Below the pieces are notes generated by a model, which was given only the letters and a program-made list of their open reading frames with translations, ran no database searches and had not been told where the DNA came from. Shown here piece by piece: positions 9,702-17,758 of a stretch of 64,000 bases of DNA (within the stretch, counting starts at the first letter, position 1; each line of letters opens with the position of its first letter). Made by a program: the position numbers and the translations under genes. The stretch is from Flavobacterium sp. HBTb2-11-1 (GTDB lineage Bacteria; Bacteroidota; Bacteroidia; Flavobacteriales; Flavobacteriaceae): the NCBI RefSeq assembly GCF_009826975.1, contig NZ_WUMO01000001.1, positions 558,001-622,000 on the forward strand, given 5' to 3'.

Positions 9702-9728
9702 CCTAACAGGTTTTAAAAACCTGTTAGG
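9702..9728. repeat. REP-like palindrome 4, right of the RAYT gene
   Basis: This is a second copy with the same arms as palindrome 3, preceded by TA and followed by AT, as at palindrome 2. Palindromes 3 and 4 repeat the mirrored arrangement of 1 and 2. The pbpC start lies 21 bp downstream. Confidence 0.87.
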
Positions 9729-9749
9729 ATATGAAACAATAAGATAATT

Positions 9750-12125
9750 TTGAAAAATAAATTAAAAGCGTTTTTACAACGCATTATAAACTGGATTAAA
9801 CAAAACAAACTAAAATCAGCAATTGCATTTCTGCTTCTGCTGATTTACTATTTTTCGATACCTCGAACTTTATTCAAGGAACCCTATTCAACCGTAATAG
9901 AAAGCAAGGAAGGAGAATTGTTAGGAGCTAAAATTGCTAGGGACGGACAATGGCGTTTTCCCGCGCAAGACAGCGTTCTGGATAAGTTCAAAAAGTGCAT
10001 TGTGTATTTTGAAGATGAATACTTTTACAAACATCCCGGTTTCAATCCTGGTGCGATGATCAATGCTTTCAAACAAAATAGAAAAGCAGGAAAAGTAGTC
10101 AGAGGAGGAAGTACCTTGACACAGCAAGTAATCAGGCTTTCGCGAAAAGGAAAAAACAGAACCTATTTCGAAAAAATAATAGAAATCATTCTCGCGACAA
10201 GATTAGAATTAGGGTATTCTAAAAATGAAATTCTCGAAATGTATGCGGCACATGCACCATTTGGAGGAAATGTTGTGGGACTGGAAATGGCTTCATGGCG
10301 TTATTTTGGCGTTCAATCCAATCAATTATCTTGGGCAGAAAATGCTGTTTTAGCAGTTTTGCCGAATGCGCCAAGTTTAATTTATCCAGGGAAAAATCAG
10401 ATGAAATTATTGAATAAAAGAAACCGACTTTTATTAAAATTGCATCAGGAAGGCATAATCGATAAGCAGACGTATGAACTTTCGATAGAAGAGCCATTAC
10501 CTCAAAAACCGTATGATCTGCCTCAAATTGCGCCTCATTTGTTGCAGAGAGTGGCTAAAAATGAAGAAGGGACAAGAGTTAAAACCACAATTGATTATGC
10601 ATTGCAAAACAGAGTCAATCAAATTGCACGATATTATTACAATCAATACAAACAAAATGAAGTACATAATTTAGCAATCTTGGTAATTGATGTTCAGAAT
10701 AGAAATGTCATGAGTTATGTTGGAAATTCTCCAACGGATAAAGATCATCAAAAAGATGTTGATATTATTGATGCGCCAAGAAGTACAGGAAGTATTTTGA
10801 AACCACTTTTGTACAGTGCTATGCTTGATGATGGCGAATTGTTGCCGAATACTTTAGTGGCGGATATTCCAACGCAGATTTCGGGATATACGCCTCAGAA
10901 TTTTAATTTAACGTTTGATGGAGCTGTGCCTGCACATCGTGCTTTGTCCCGTTCGTTAAATATCCCCGCAGTTTTAATGCTTCAGGAATTTACTGTCAAT
11001 AAATTTTACGAAGAGCTTCAAAAGTTTAAGTTAAAGAATATCAATAAAACACCCGATCATTACGGTTTGTCACTAATTTTAGGAGGTGCCGAAAGTAACT
11101 TATGGGATTTATGCCGAACATACGCCAATTTATCTTCAACATTAAATTATTACACAAAGCATCAGGCGAAATATAGAACCAATGAATTCACAGAGCTAAA
11201 TCATAAAAATGATTTTAAGCCCGATTTTGGCTCAGAAACTGATCAGAAGAATATTTTGGGTGCGGGATCAATTTGGTTGACGTACAACGCAATGGAAGAG
11301 GTTAATAGACCCGAAGGAGACGAAGCTTGGAAGTTTTACGACAGTTCGCTTAAAATTGCATGGAAAACGGGAACAAGTTTCGGAAACCGAGATGCTTGGG
11401 CAATTGGAACCAATTCCAGATATGTGGTCGGAATTTGGGTTGGGAATGCGACAGGTGAGGGGAGGCCAACTTTGACAGGAGTTACAAGTGCGGCTCCAAT
11501 TTTATTCGATGTTTTTAATTTGCTGCCAAGACAAAGATGGTTTGATACGCCTTATAATGATTTGGCCGAAGTTGAGGTTTGCCGTTTAAGTGGCTATCTG
11601 GCAAAGGATAATTGCCCTAAAATTAAGCAATGGGTTACTAAAAAAGGAAAATCGACTAAAGTCTGTCCTTATCATAGAACAATTCATTTAGACAAAACAG
11701 AACAATTTCAGGTAAACAGCAGTTGCGAGAGTATCGATAATATTGTAACTAAAAACTGGTTTGTATTGCCTCCTGTTATGGCATGGTATTACAAAAGCCA
11801 GCATATCGAATATTTGCCTTTACCTCCATTCAAAGAAGGTTGCGCAGGAACGCAAACTACTACAATGGATTTTATTTATCCAAAGGCGAATAGTAAAATC
11901 TATTTGACAAAAGATTTCAATAGTAATGTCCAGCCCGTGATTTTAAAAGTGGCTTATTCCGAAAGAGATAAAGAATTGTTTTGGTATGTAGATGATGTTT
12001 ATAAAGCGACAACCAAAACATTTCATGAGTTGCCAATTACTCCAACAACAGGAATACATTATATTACAGTTGTGGATGCCAGCGGAAATGAAATCAGAAG
12101 AAAAATCGAAATTGTGAGGGATTAA
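9750..12125 (+). CDS. pbpC: penicillin-binding protein 1C
   Basis: This bifunctional class A peptidoglycan synthase has glycosyltransferase and transpeptidase domains. The 791-residue protein has one N-terminal membrane segment (about 22-37) and a GT51 domain with EDEYFYKHPG (catalytic Glu88) and GGSTLTQQ (119-126). The transpeptidase domain has SILK (Ser348, Lys351), SLN (402-404) and KTGTS (Lys539), and a C-terminal BiPBP domain follows from about residue 690. The start is TTG at 9750; the nearby ATG at 9731 ends in a stop after three codons. The upstream alpha-2-macroglobulin gene is the typical partner. The inserted RAYT cassette may break co-transcription because its palindromes could act as terminators. 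Confidence 0.95.
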   Translation: MKNKLKAFLQRIINWIKQNKLKSAIAFLLLLIYYFSIPRTLFKEPYSTVIESKEGELLGAKIARDGQWRFPAQDSVLDKFKKCIVYFEDEYFYKHPGFNPGAMINAFKQNRKAGKVVRGGSTLTQQVIRLSRKGKNRTYFEKIIEIILATRLELGYSKNEILEMYAAHAPFGGNVVGLEMASWRYFGVQSNQLSWAENAVLAVLPNAPSLIYPGKNQMKLLNKRNRLLLKLHQEGIIDKQTYELSIEEPLPQKPYDLPQIAPHLLQRVAKNEEGTRVKTTIDYALQNRVNQIARYYYNQYKQNEVHNLAILVIDVQNRNVMSYVGNSPTDKDHQKDVDIIDAPRSTGSILKPLLYSAMLDDGELLPNTLVADIPTQISGYTPQNFNLTFDGAVPAHRALSRSLNIPAVLMLQEFTVNKFYEELQKFKLKNINKTPDHYGLSLILGGAESNLWDLCRTYANLSSTLNYYTKHQAKYRTNEFTELNHKNDFKPDFGSETDQKNILGAGSIWLTYNAMEEVNRPEGDEAWKFYDSSLKIAWKTGTSFGNRDAWAIGTNSRYVVGIWVGNATGEGRPTLTGVTSAAPILFDVFNLLPRQRWFDTPYNDLAEVEVCRLSGYLAKDNCPKIKQWVTKKGKSTKVCPYHRTIHLDKTEQFQVNSSCESIDNIVTKNWFVLPPVMAWYYKSQHIEYLPLPPFKEGCAGTQTTTMDFIYPKANSKIYLTKDFNSNVQPVILKVAYSERDKELFWYVDDVYKATTKTFHELPITPTTGIHYITVVDASGNEIRRKIEIVRD

Positions 12126-12128
12126 AGT

Positions 12129-12890
12129 TTATTGTATGATGTTGAGTTTCGTGTACACGTTTTTGTTTTTAGAAATTCGAAACGAGATTGAAGCAGTAAA
12201 TCCTTCATAAGTTGGAATCTTTTCTTTGTTGTATGCAAACGAATATCCTAAACCTAAATCTATCATATTAAATACAGTTAAGCCACCTACTGCATAAGCA
12301 TTTTTAGAGGAACTGCCTGCTTTTACAAATAGAAGATAGTCTGTATTGTATGATAAATGAATATCGGGAAGTCCATAATATTTGCCATTATAGCTGTTTG
12401 TAATTCCGTACCCTGCGCCCAAAAAGAGTTTATTTTTGCTTTGAGTTAGGCAAAATTCTAAACCTCCTGTGAGAAGACTTTTATCAGCAATTGAATAATT
12501 CAAATATAGAATTGGCCATTCTGGAATTTTAAATTTTGAATTAGTATTGCTTTTCTTGTAATTGGAATTGTTGGAGTCAATCATTTTTCCATCCTTGTTA
12601 AACCATTCCGCTCTGCCAAATAATTGTTCCGCTTTATAATCACTTGAATAGCCTTGAAATTGCAATTGATTATTGATTAGATAATAATCCTTAATAACAA
12701 AAAGAGAATCGATGTTTTTGATTTTATAACCTATAGCATCTTTTGTTTTTACTTTTAAAGGTTTAATTCGGTAATAAAAAGCTATTTCCTTGTTGCTTGT
12801 TTTCCAGTTTTTATCAAAAAAGATTGTGTCATTTTGAGCTGACAATGGAGCAAGTAACATTAAGAAGATTATAGTGATGCAGGTTTTCAT
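12129..12890 (-). CDS. exported protein of unknown function (tandem paralogue B)
   Basis: This 253-residue protein has a clear signal peptide (cleavage after LSA near residue 18). The first half carries repeated short beta-type motifs (DTIFFDKNWK, YYRIKPLKV, DYYLINNQLQFQGY) reminiscent of MORN-like antitoxin/toxin-neighbour repeats. The second half is rich in alternating aromatic and glycine residues (LGAGYGITNSYNGKYYGLPD, GLGYSFAYN), as in small outer membrane beta-barrels. It is clearly homologous along its whole length to the gene just upstream, with a 12-bp gap, so the pair arose by tandem duplication. No function can be assigned. It converges on pbpC with only 3 bp between the stops. Confidence 0.7.
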   Translation of the reverse strand: MKTCITIIFLMLLAPLSAQNDTIFFDKNWKTSNKEIAFYYRIKPLKVKTKDAIGYKIKNIDSLFVIKDYYLINNQLQFQGYSSDYKAEQLFGRAEWFNKDGKMIDSNNSNYKKSNTNSKFKIPEWPILYLNYSIADKSLLTGGLEFCLTQSKNKLFLGAGYGITNSYNGKYYGLPDIHLSYNTDYLLFVKAGSSSKNAYAVGGLTVFNMIDLGLGYSFAYNKEKIPTYEGFTASISFRISKNKNVYTKLNIIQ

Positions 12891-12902
12891 TTTTTAAATT
12901 AT

Positions 12903-13691
12903 TTAGTAGCCTATAAATTGGCTGTAAGCTTTTCTATTTCTTGTAAATCTTAAATTTAGACTCATCGTAAATCCTTCAAAAGCCGGAGCTTTATCTGAAT
13001 TATACGGTAAGGAATATCCAAACCCTAAATCTATGAAATTCATTAGTGATAGTCCGCCCATTATATAGCCATTTTTGTGGGTGGTTCCAATTTTTGCAAA
13101 TAATATGGAGATGTTTTGTGATAAATGCAGATCGGGTAAACCATAATATTGCCCATTGTAACTATTTGTGACACTGTATCCAATGCCTAAAAATAGTTTA
13201 TTGTTGGTTTTGCAGTCTACGCAAAATTCATAACCTGCAGTTAGAAGACTTTTGTCAGTGATGCTATAATTTATGTAAGTGATTGGTGGACCGGGCACTC
13301 TAAATGTTCCTGGGGCAGGTTTATTGAAATCTCTTGAGTAAAGAACAGTGCCGTCTTCCTTAAACCATTTTGCTTTTCCGACATTATCGTTTCCCTCCAT
13401 ATCTTTTGTGTAACCTTCAAATTGCAATGCATTATTTTTTACATAATAATCTTTAATAACATAAAGAGAATCTACATATGGTATTTTTCGTCCAATGGCT
13501 TTTCTTGTTTTTATTTTAACAGGTTTCAATCGGTAATAAATAGCAGAATCTTTTACAGTAGTTTTCCATTCCGAATTAAAATAAATAGTGTCATTTTGTG
13601 CCGATAGTTTGAATGAAAACAAAAAAAGAATAACCAGGTAATGGATATTTTTTGTTTTGGCAAAAGAAAACAGACGTGCAACAGCTGTCAT
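12903..13691 (-). CDS. exported protein of unknown function (tandem paralogue A)
   Basis: This protein of about 262 residues has a hydrophobic signal segment (YLVILFLFSFKLSA) and the same two-part organisation as its downstream paralogue: an N-terminal region with repeated DTIYFNSEWK and FEGYTKD-type strands, and a barrel-like C-terminal part (LFLGIGYSVTNSYNGQYYGLPD). I prefer the ATG at 13691. A longer reading frame starts at TTG 13700, but a TATGTTTG -7 motif on the minus strand (13712-13719) would place the transcription start just before the ATG. This copy has a CVDCKTNN insertion not present in the other. Function unknown. Confidence 0.7.
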   Translation of the reverse strand: MTAVARLFSFAKTKNIHYLVILFLFSFKLSAQNDTIYFNSEWKTTVKDSAIYYRLKPVKIKTRKAIGRKIPYVDSLYVIKDYYVKNNALQFEGYTKDMEGNDNVGKAKWFKEDGTVLYSRDFNKPAPGTFRVPGPPITYINYSITDKSLLTAGYEFCVDCKTNNKLFLGIGYSVTNSYNGQYYGLPDLHLSQNISILFAKIGTTHKNGYIMGGLSLMNFIDLGFGYSLPYNSDKAPAFEGFTMSLNLRFTRNRKAYSQFIGY

Positions 13692-13805
13692 ATAAATCAA
13701 TTAAAATATGACAAACATAATGTATGGTAGATAATTAGATGGCTGATAGAAGTTTTTTATATGCCATTATAGGACATAAAAATGAGATCCGAAAAAGCAT
13801 AAAAA

Positions 13806-13831
13806 AACCGTCCCGATGCGTCGGGACGGTT
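13806..13831 (-). terminator. intrinsic terminator of the RNase E/G gene
   Basis: The stem AACCGTCCCGA / TCGGGACGGTT has a 4-nt loop and is followed on the minus strand by a run of seven T. It lies 9 bp after the stop codon at 13840. The GC-rich stem stands out in this AT-rich DNA. Confidence 0.9.
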
Positions 13832-13839
13832 TGATGTTT

Positions 13840-15384
13840 TTATTCTGTAATAACATTTCCTTTTTTGTCATAGAAATGGTATTCTAAGTACGTGTAAGCG
13901 TCACGAGGTATGATTTTCACCCATTTCTTATGTTCAAAAAACCATTTTGAACGTAATGATGGAAAACCTTTGCTGAGGTATGCAGCCACAAACGGATGTG
14001 TATTAAGCACAACCTTGTTGTGGGTTTTTAAAAGTCTTTCTAAATCAGCGGTGATCTTATCAATGATTAAAATTGGAGCTTCAATTTCACCATTATGTTT
14101 GTTAGGATCTTCCTCTCTGGTTTTGATATTCACTTCTGGTCTTACTCGCTGTCTTGTAATTTGGACCAAACCAAATTTGCTCGGCGGTAATATTTTATGT
14201 TTTGCTTTATCGTCGCTCATTTCTTCTCGCAAGAAGTCGAACAAAACTTTCCTGTTTTCTGGATTAGACATATCGATAAAATCAACTACGATTATTCCGC
14301 CCATATCGCGTAGACGAAGCTGTCTGGCAATTTCTGCAGCGGCAATCATATTTACTTCCATGGCTGTGTCTTCTTGGTTGGTCGCTTTATTAGAACGGTT
14401 TCCGCTGTTTACGTCAATAACGTGAAGAGCTTCGGTGTGTTCAATAATAAGATAAGCACCTTTACTCATGGAAACAGTTCGGCCAAATGAAGTTTTGATT
14501 TGTCTCTCTATATTGTATTTCTCAAAAATCGGAGTATCATTTGATTGATAAAACTTAACAATCGACTGTTTTGAAGGTGCAATTTCTTGCAAATATTCCT
14601 TCGTTTGGTGGTACAACTCTTCATCATCTATTTGAATACCACTGAAGGTATCGTTAAATACATCTCTTAATATCGAAGAAGCTCTGTTAAGCTCTCCTAA
14701 TACTTTTGATGGATGATGAGCAGTTGGTAATTTTTTACACATTGCAGACCATCTGCCAAGCAGGTTCTGCAAATCTTTTTCTAATTCGGCTACGTTTTTG
14801 CCTTCGGCTACTGTACGAACAATAACACCAAATCCTTTAGGTTTGATCGATAGAACAAGTTTTTTTAGACGATCCTTTTCTTTTTTGTCTTCTATTTTTT
14901 GAGAAATAGAAACACGATCAGAAAAAGGAACTAGAACGATAAATCTTCCGGCAAGAGAAAGCTCAGCACTTATTCTTGGGCCTTTGGTTGATATAGGTTC
15001 TTTAACTACTTGAACTAAGACAGATTGATTGGCACTTAAAATATCAGTAATGATGCCATCTTTGTCAATCTCTTTCTCAAACTGAAAGGTTTTTAGGGAG
15101 AAATCTTTTAATTTACCTGCGCTTACAAGTTTTATGAATTTCAGCTGAGAAGCTAGATTTGGACCCAAATCGTGATAATGTAAAAAGGCATCTTTTTCGA
15201 AACCTACATTCACAAAAGCAGCATTAAGTCCCGCAACTGGTTTTCTAATTTTGGCAATAAAAATATCACCAACCTGAAAGTTGCTTTTTTCTTCTTCTTT
15301 GTGTAATTCAATTAGTTTTCCATCTTTTAATAAGGCAAAATCTACTGCATCAGAACTAGATCTAATGATTAATTCTTTATTCAC
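13840..15384 (-). CDS. rng: ribonuclease E/G family protein
   Basis: This endoribonuclease of the RNase G/E catalytic type is involved in rRNA and mRNA processing. The 514-residue protein starts with the family N-terminus (MNKELIIRSSSDAVDFALLK) and an S1-like RNA-binding region (VGDIFIAKIRKPVAGLNAAFVNVG). It has the metal-binding segments LHVIDVNSGN and IIVVDFIDM. The long C-terminal degradosome scaffold of RNase E is absent, so it is RNase G-like in size. The CPxC-type zinc-link motif usual after TRxRxR is not seen; the segment here reads TRQRVRPEVNIKTREEDPN. The basic mini-protein and HU genes lie upstream in the same direction. Confidence 0.93.
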   Translation of the reverse strand: MNKELIIRSSSDAVDFALLKDGKLIELHKEEEKSNFQVGDIFIAKIRKPVAGLNAAFVNVGFEKDAFLHYHDLGPNLASQLKFIKLVSAGKLKDFSLKTFQFEKEIDKDGIITDILSANQSVLVQVVKEPISTKGPRISAELSLAGRFIVLVPFSDRVSISQKIEDKKEKDRLKKLVLSIKPKGFGVIVRTVAEGKNVAELEKDLQNLLGRWSAMCKKLPTAHHPSKVLGELNRASSILRDVFNDTFSGIQIDDEELYHQTKEYLQEIAPSKQSIVKFYQSNDTPIFEKYNIERQIKTSFGRTVSMSKGAYLIIEHTEALHVIDVNSGNRSNKATNQEDTAMEVNMIAAAEIARQLRLRDMGGIIVVDFIDMSNPENRKVLFDFLREEMSDDKAKHKILPPSKFGLVQITRQRVRPEVNIKTREEDPNKHNGEIEAPILIIDKITADLERLLKTHNKVVLNTHPFVAAYLSKGFPSLRSKWFFEHKKWVKIIPRDAYTYLEYHFYDKKGNVITE

Positions 15385-15417
15385 ACTGTAAATTTTTATC
15401 TGTTTTTTCAGAAAATA

Positions 15418-15565
15418 GAATATAGAGAATAGAGTATAGATTTAATGAAAAATCTAAAATCTGAAATCTAAAATCTAAAATCTTATCTACAGATGGATTA
15501 AACAATATTTTTAACAGGTATTAACCCGGTGAAAAGAAGATTGATAGAGAATAGAGTAAAGAGAA
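15418..15565. repeat. AT-rich intergenic direct repeats, including a 7-bp tandem array
   Basis: A segment reading ATAGAGAATAGAGTA occurs near 15423-15437 and again near 15543-15557. Between them, at 15449-15483, five tandem copies of a 7-bp unit (AAAATCT, one copy GAAATCT) are found. The gap between rng and the mini-protein (15385-15656) holds no credible gene. Confidence 0.7.
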
Positions 15566-15640
15566 TAGACTTTTTCGGGTCTATATTCTATTTTCTTTTC
15601 TCTTTCATCTTTTTTCAATTTCAATGAACGTTTAAAAAGA

Positions 15641-15665
15641 AAAAAGTAGTTTAAAACTACTTTTT
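15641..15665. terminator. bidirectional hairpin overlapping the mini-protein stop codon
   Basis: AAAAAGTAGTTT and AAACTACTTTTT form a near-perfect palindrome with T-runs on both strands. The TAG stop of the 30-residue protein (15657-15659) lies inside the right arm. Confidence 0.7.
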
Positions 15666-15749
15666 CTTTTTGTGGCGGTTAGCTCTCGCTCTTTTCTTAC
15701 GTTTGTGAGTAGCTACCTTATGTCTCTTTCTTTTTTTACCACTTGGCAT
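15657..15749 (-). CDS. very small basic ribosomal-type protein (30 aa)
   Basis: This is a 30-residue open frame starting MPSGKKRKRHKV and ending NRHKKKK, with more than half of its residues Lys, Arg or His. It begins with ATG at 15749 and ends in TAG. I recognise it as a small protein conserved in Bacteroidota, usually annotated as AURKAIP1/COX24-domain-like, and probably a ribosome-associated peptide; this is from memory of the family and needs a search. It lies 27 bp downstream of the HU gene on the same strand and ends inside a hairpin terminator, so it is likely to be read from the hup promoter. It is easily missed by gene callers because of its size. Confidence 0.8.
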   Translation of the reverse strand: MPSGKKRKRHKVATHKRKKRARANRHKKKK

Positions 15750-15776
15750 ATTGTGTCAGATTTATGTTAATTAATA

Positions 15777-16067
15777 TTATTTTGCTTCGTTGTTAGTTTT
15801 AACTCCTTCTACAAAAACTTTTGCAGGTTTAAACGCAGGAATGTTGTGTGCTGGAATTTTAATAGTAGTGTTTTTAGAAATGTTTCTTCCAGTTTTTTCA
15901 GCTCTAGTTTTAACGATAAAACTACCGAAACCTCTTAAGTATACATTGTCTCCAGTTTCTAAAGAAGTCTTAACTTCTTCCATAAAAGTTTCTACTGTTG
16001 CTTGAACGTCTCCTTTTTCAAGACCTAGTTTCTCTGAAATCTTCGCTACGATATCTGCTTTCGTCAT
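15777..16067 (-). CDS. HU/IHF family DNA-binding protein
   Basis: This nucleoid-associated protein of 96 residues binds and bends DNA as a dimer. It shows the HU/IHF pattern: MTKADIVAKISEKLG helix, VYLRGFGSFIVKTRAEKTGRN beta-arm region, and IPAHNIPAFKPAKVF near the C-terminus, which holds the conserved proline of the DNA-intercalating arm. Length is normal for HU. A strong promoter (TTG, 19 bp, TATATTTG) is present upstream on the minus strand, and the short basic protein follows, so the two may be co-transcribed. Whether it is a functional HU or IHF-like subunit cannot be decided from sequence alone. Confidence 0.94.
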   Translation of the reverse strand: MTKADIVAKISEKLGLEKGDVQATVETFMEEVKTSLETGDNVYLRGFGSFIVKTRAEKTGRNISKNTTIKIPAHNIPAFKPAKVFVEGVKTNNEAK

Positions 16068-16118
16068 TTTCTTTCCTATTTTATTTTATAAATGGTGTAC
16101 TATTTTTTTGAGTTTGCA

Positions 16119-16148
16119 AATATAGGAATTAAAAAAATAATTAATCAA
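16119..16148 (-). promoter_or_regulatory. Bacteroidota-type promoter of the HU gene
   Basis: On the minus strand, TTG (16146-16148) is followed after 19 bp by TATATTTG (16119-16126), matching the -33 and -7 consensus. It sits about 50 bp before the HU start codon. Confidence 0.8.
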
Positions 16149-16181
16149 GCTAATTCGTTAAATTTTAATTACATAAACATT

Positions 16182-16189
16182 TACTTTTG
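16182..16189 (+). promoter_or_regulatory. candidate -7 element (TACTTTTG) of mutY
   Basis: This is an exact TAnnTTTG match 18 bp before the ATG at 16208. It overlaps the TTG that would give a longer mutY frame, which argues for the ATG start. No clear -33 TTG is present. Confidence 0.5.
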
Positions 16190-16207
16190 CAATCTAAGTA
16201 TTTTGCA

Positions 16208-17254
16208 ATGAATTTTCATAACATATTGATAAAATGGTATTTACAGAATAAACGCGATTTGCCATGGCGAAAAACCGTGGATCCGTACCAAATTTGGCTC
16301 TCAGAAATTATGCTTCAGCAGACGAGAGTTGTGCAAGGAATGCCTTACTTTTTTTCATTTATAAAGGAATTTCCTACTGTAAAACATTTGGCAGATGCTC
16401 CAGAAGAGAAGGTTTTGAAACTCTGGCAAGGCTTAGGATATTATTCGCGTGCTCGAAATCTTCATAAAACGGCTCAATATATAAGTAATGATTTAAATGG
16501 AATTTTCCCTGATTCTTATAAAGAACTGCTTAAGCTTAAAGGAGTAGGCGAATATACCGCAGCAGCAATAGCTTCTTTTTCTTATAATGAACCTGTTCCT
16601 GTCGTTGATGGAAACGTATTTAGAGTATTGGCTCGTTATTTTGATATCGAATCTGATATTGCGGTTCCGGCAACTAAAAAAGAGTTCGCGGCTTTGGCAC
16701 AAGAATTAATGCCAAAGGATAATCCAGCGCTTTTTAATCAGGCAATAATGGAGTTTGGAGCGCTGCAATGCGTGCCTAAAAGCCCTGAATGTTCTGTTTG
16801 CATTTTCAATGAAAGTTGTGCTGCATTGCAAAAAGGAAAGGTAAATATGCTTCCCGTCAAATCTAAAAAGCTTAAAGTGACCAATCGATATTTTAATTAT
16901 CTGATTTTGGAAGATGTTTTAGGAAATACATTAATTCAGAAAAGAACCCAAAAAGGAATCTGGCATAATTTATATGAGTTTCCGTTGTTGGAAACGGAAT
17001 CAATTGTTGGTTTTAACGAAGTTTCCAAAAAAGCAAAAGATGAAATTTTTCCAGAATATACTATTATAAGTATAGAAGATTACAGTAAATCGACCATTGT
17101 ACATAAGCTTTCGCATCAGCATCTGCATATACAATTCTGGAAAATCAAAGTGCAAGAAAAAATCGAAAACGGAATAGATTCCCAAAAATTAAAAACCTTT
17201 CCTTTTCCTATTGCGATATATAATTTTATAGAAAAGCAAGAAATAAATTGCTAA
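16208..17254 (+). CDS. mutY: A/G-specific adenine glycosylase
   Basis: This base-excision repair glycosylase removes adenine mispaired with 8-oxoguanine. The protein of 348 residues contains the helix-hairpin-helix and catalytic region LKGVGEYTAAAIASFSYN...VVDGNVFRVLARY. An iron-sulphur cluster loop has the spacing Cys-x6-Cys-x2-Cys-x5-Cys (CVPKSPECSVCIFNESC), and a NUDIX-like C-terminal domain reads the 8-oxoguanine. I choose ATG 16208 rather than TTG 16187 because the upstream codons overlap a -7 promoter motif and the family starts near the DLPWR segment. It heads the mutY-ssb-gldE-gldD cluster known from Flavobacterium johnsoniae. Confidence 0.95.
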   Translation: MNFHNILIKWYLQNKRDLPWRKTVDPYQIWLSEIMLQQTRVVQGMPYFFSFIKEFPTVKHLADAPEEKVLKLWQGLGYYSRARNLHKTAQYISNDLNGIFPDSYKELLKLKGVGEYTAAAIASFSYNEPVPVVDGNVFRVLARYFDIESDIAVPATKKEFAALAQELMPKDNPALFNQAIMEFGALQCVPKSPECSVCIFNESCAALQKGKVNMLPVKSKKLKVTNRYFNYLILEDVLGNTLIQKRTQKGIWHNLYEFPLLETESIVGFNEVSKKAKDEIFPEYTIISIEDYSKSTIVHKLSHQHLHIQFWKIKVQEKIENGIDSQKLKTFPFPIAIYNFIEKQEINC

Positions 17255-17261
17255 AAAAATG

Positions 17262-17269
17262 TATCTTTG
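17262..17269 (+). promoter_or_regulatory. candidate -7 element (TATCTTTG) of ssb
   Basis: TATCTTTG fits TAnnTTTG exactly and ends 21 bp before the ssb ATG at 17291. It overlaps the TTG at 17267, which would otherwise extend the frame. Confidence 0.5.
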
Positions 17270-17290
17270 GTAGAAATACCACCAAAAACT

Positions 17291-17731
17291 ATGAACGGAA
17301 CATTAAATAAAGTGATGCTTATTGGCCATTTAGGCGATGATGTAAAGATGCATTATTTTGATGGAGGAAACTGCATCGGACGTTTTCAGCTGGCTACAAA
17401 TGAAGTGTATATCAATAAAACGACCAATGAGAAGATTACCTCTACAGAATGGCATAATTTGGTTGTGCGTAATAAAGCCGCAGAGATTTGCGAAAAATAT
17501 CTTTCTAAAGGAGATAAAATTTATGTTGAAGGAAGAATAAAATCTCGTCAGTGGCAGACAGAAGATGGAACGACAAAATATACGACCGAAATTCAGGTTA
17601 CAGAGTTTACTTTTCTGACAACCAAAAAAGAAACTGCTTATACAAAACAAAACCAGGATGTAGAGTCGGCAAAAAATACTAACTTTGATGCTGCTAACGA
17701 AGGGCTTCCAATTAATGATTTGCCTTTCTAA
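17291..17731 (+). CDS. ssb: single-stranded DNA-binding protein
   Basis: This OB-fold protein coats single-stranded DNA in replication and repair. The 146-residue protein begins MNGTLNKVMLIGHLGDDV, carries the typical strand pattern (FQLATNEVYINK, WHNLVVRNKAAEI, VEGRIKSRQW), and ends in the short acidic partner-binding tip INDLPF. The ATG at 17291 is chosen because the alternative TTG at 17267 lies inside a promoter-like motif. Its position between mutY and gldE is the arrangement described in Flavobacterium johnsoniae. Confidence 0.95.
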   Translation: MNGTLNKVMLIGHLGDDVKMHYFDGGNCIGRFQLATNEVYINKTTNEKITSTEWHNLVVRNKAAEICEKYLSKGDKIYVEGRIKSRQWQTEDGTTKYTTEIQVTEFTFLTTKKETAYTKQNQDVESAKNTNFDAANEGLPINDLPF

Positions 17732-17758
17732 AGTGATGTTTAACTAATTTTATGCAAT

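Noticed and set aside
13910..14425. 171-codon frame opposite the RNase E/G gene
   Set aside because: Long for a shadow frame, but it is fully antisense to conserved catalytic sequence and has no promoter or family resemblance.
17267..17290. TTG start giving a longer SSB
   Set aside because: The TTG is part of a TATCTTTG promoter motif, and the family N-terminus starts at the ATG at 17291.
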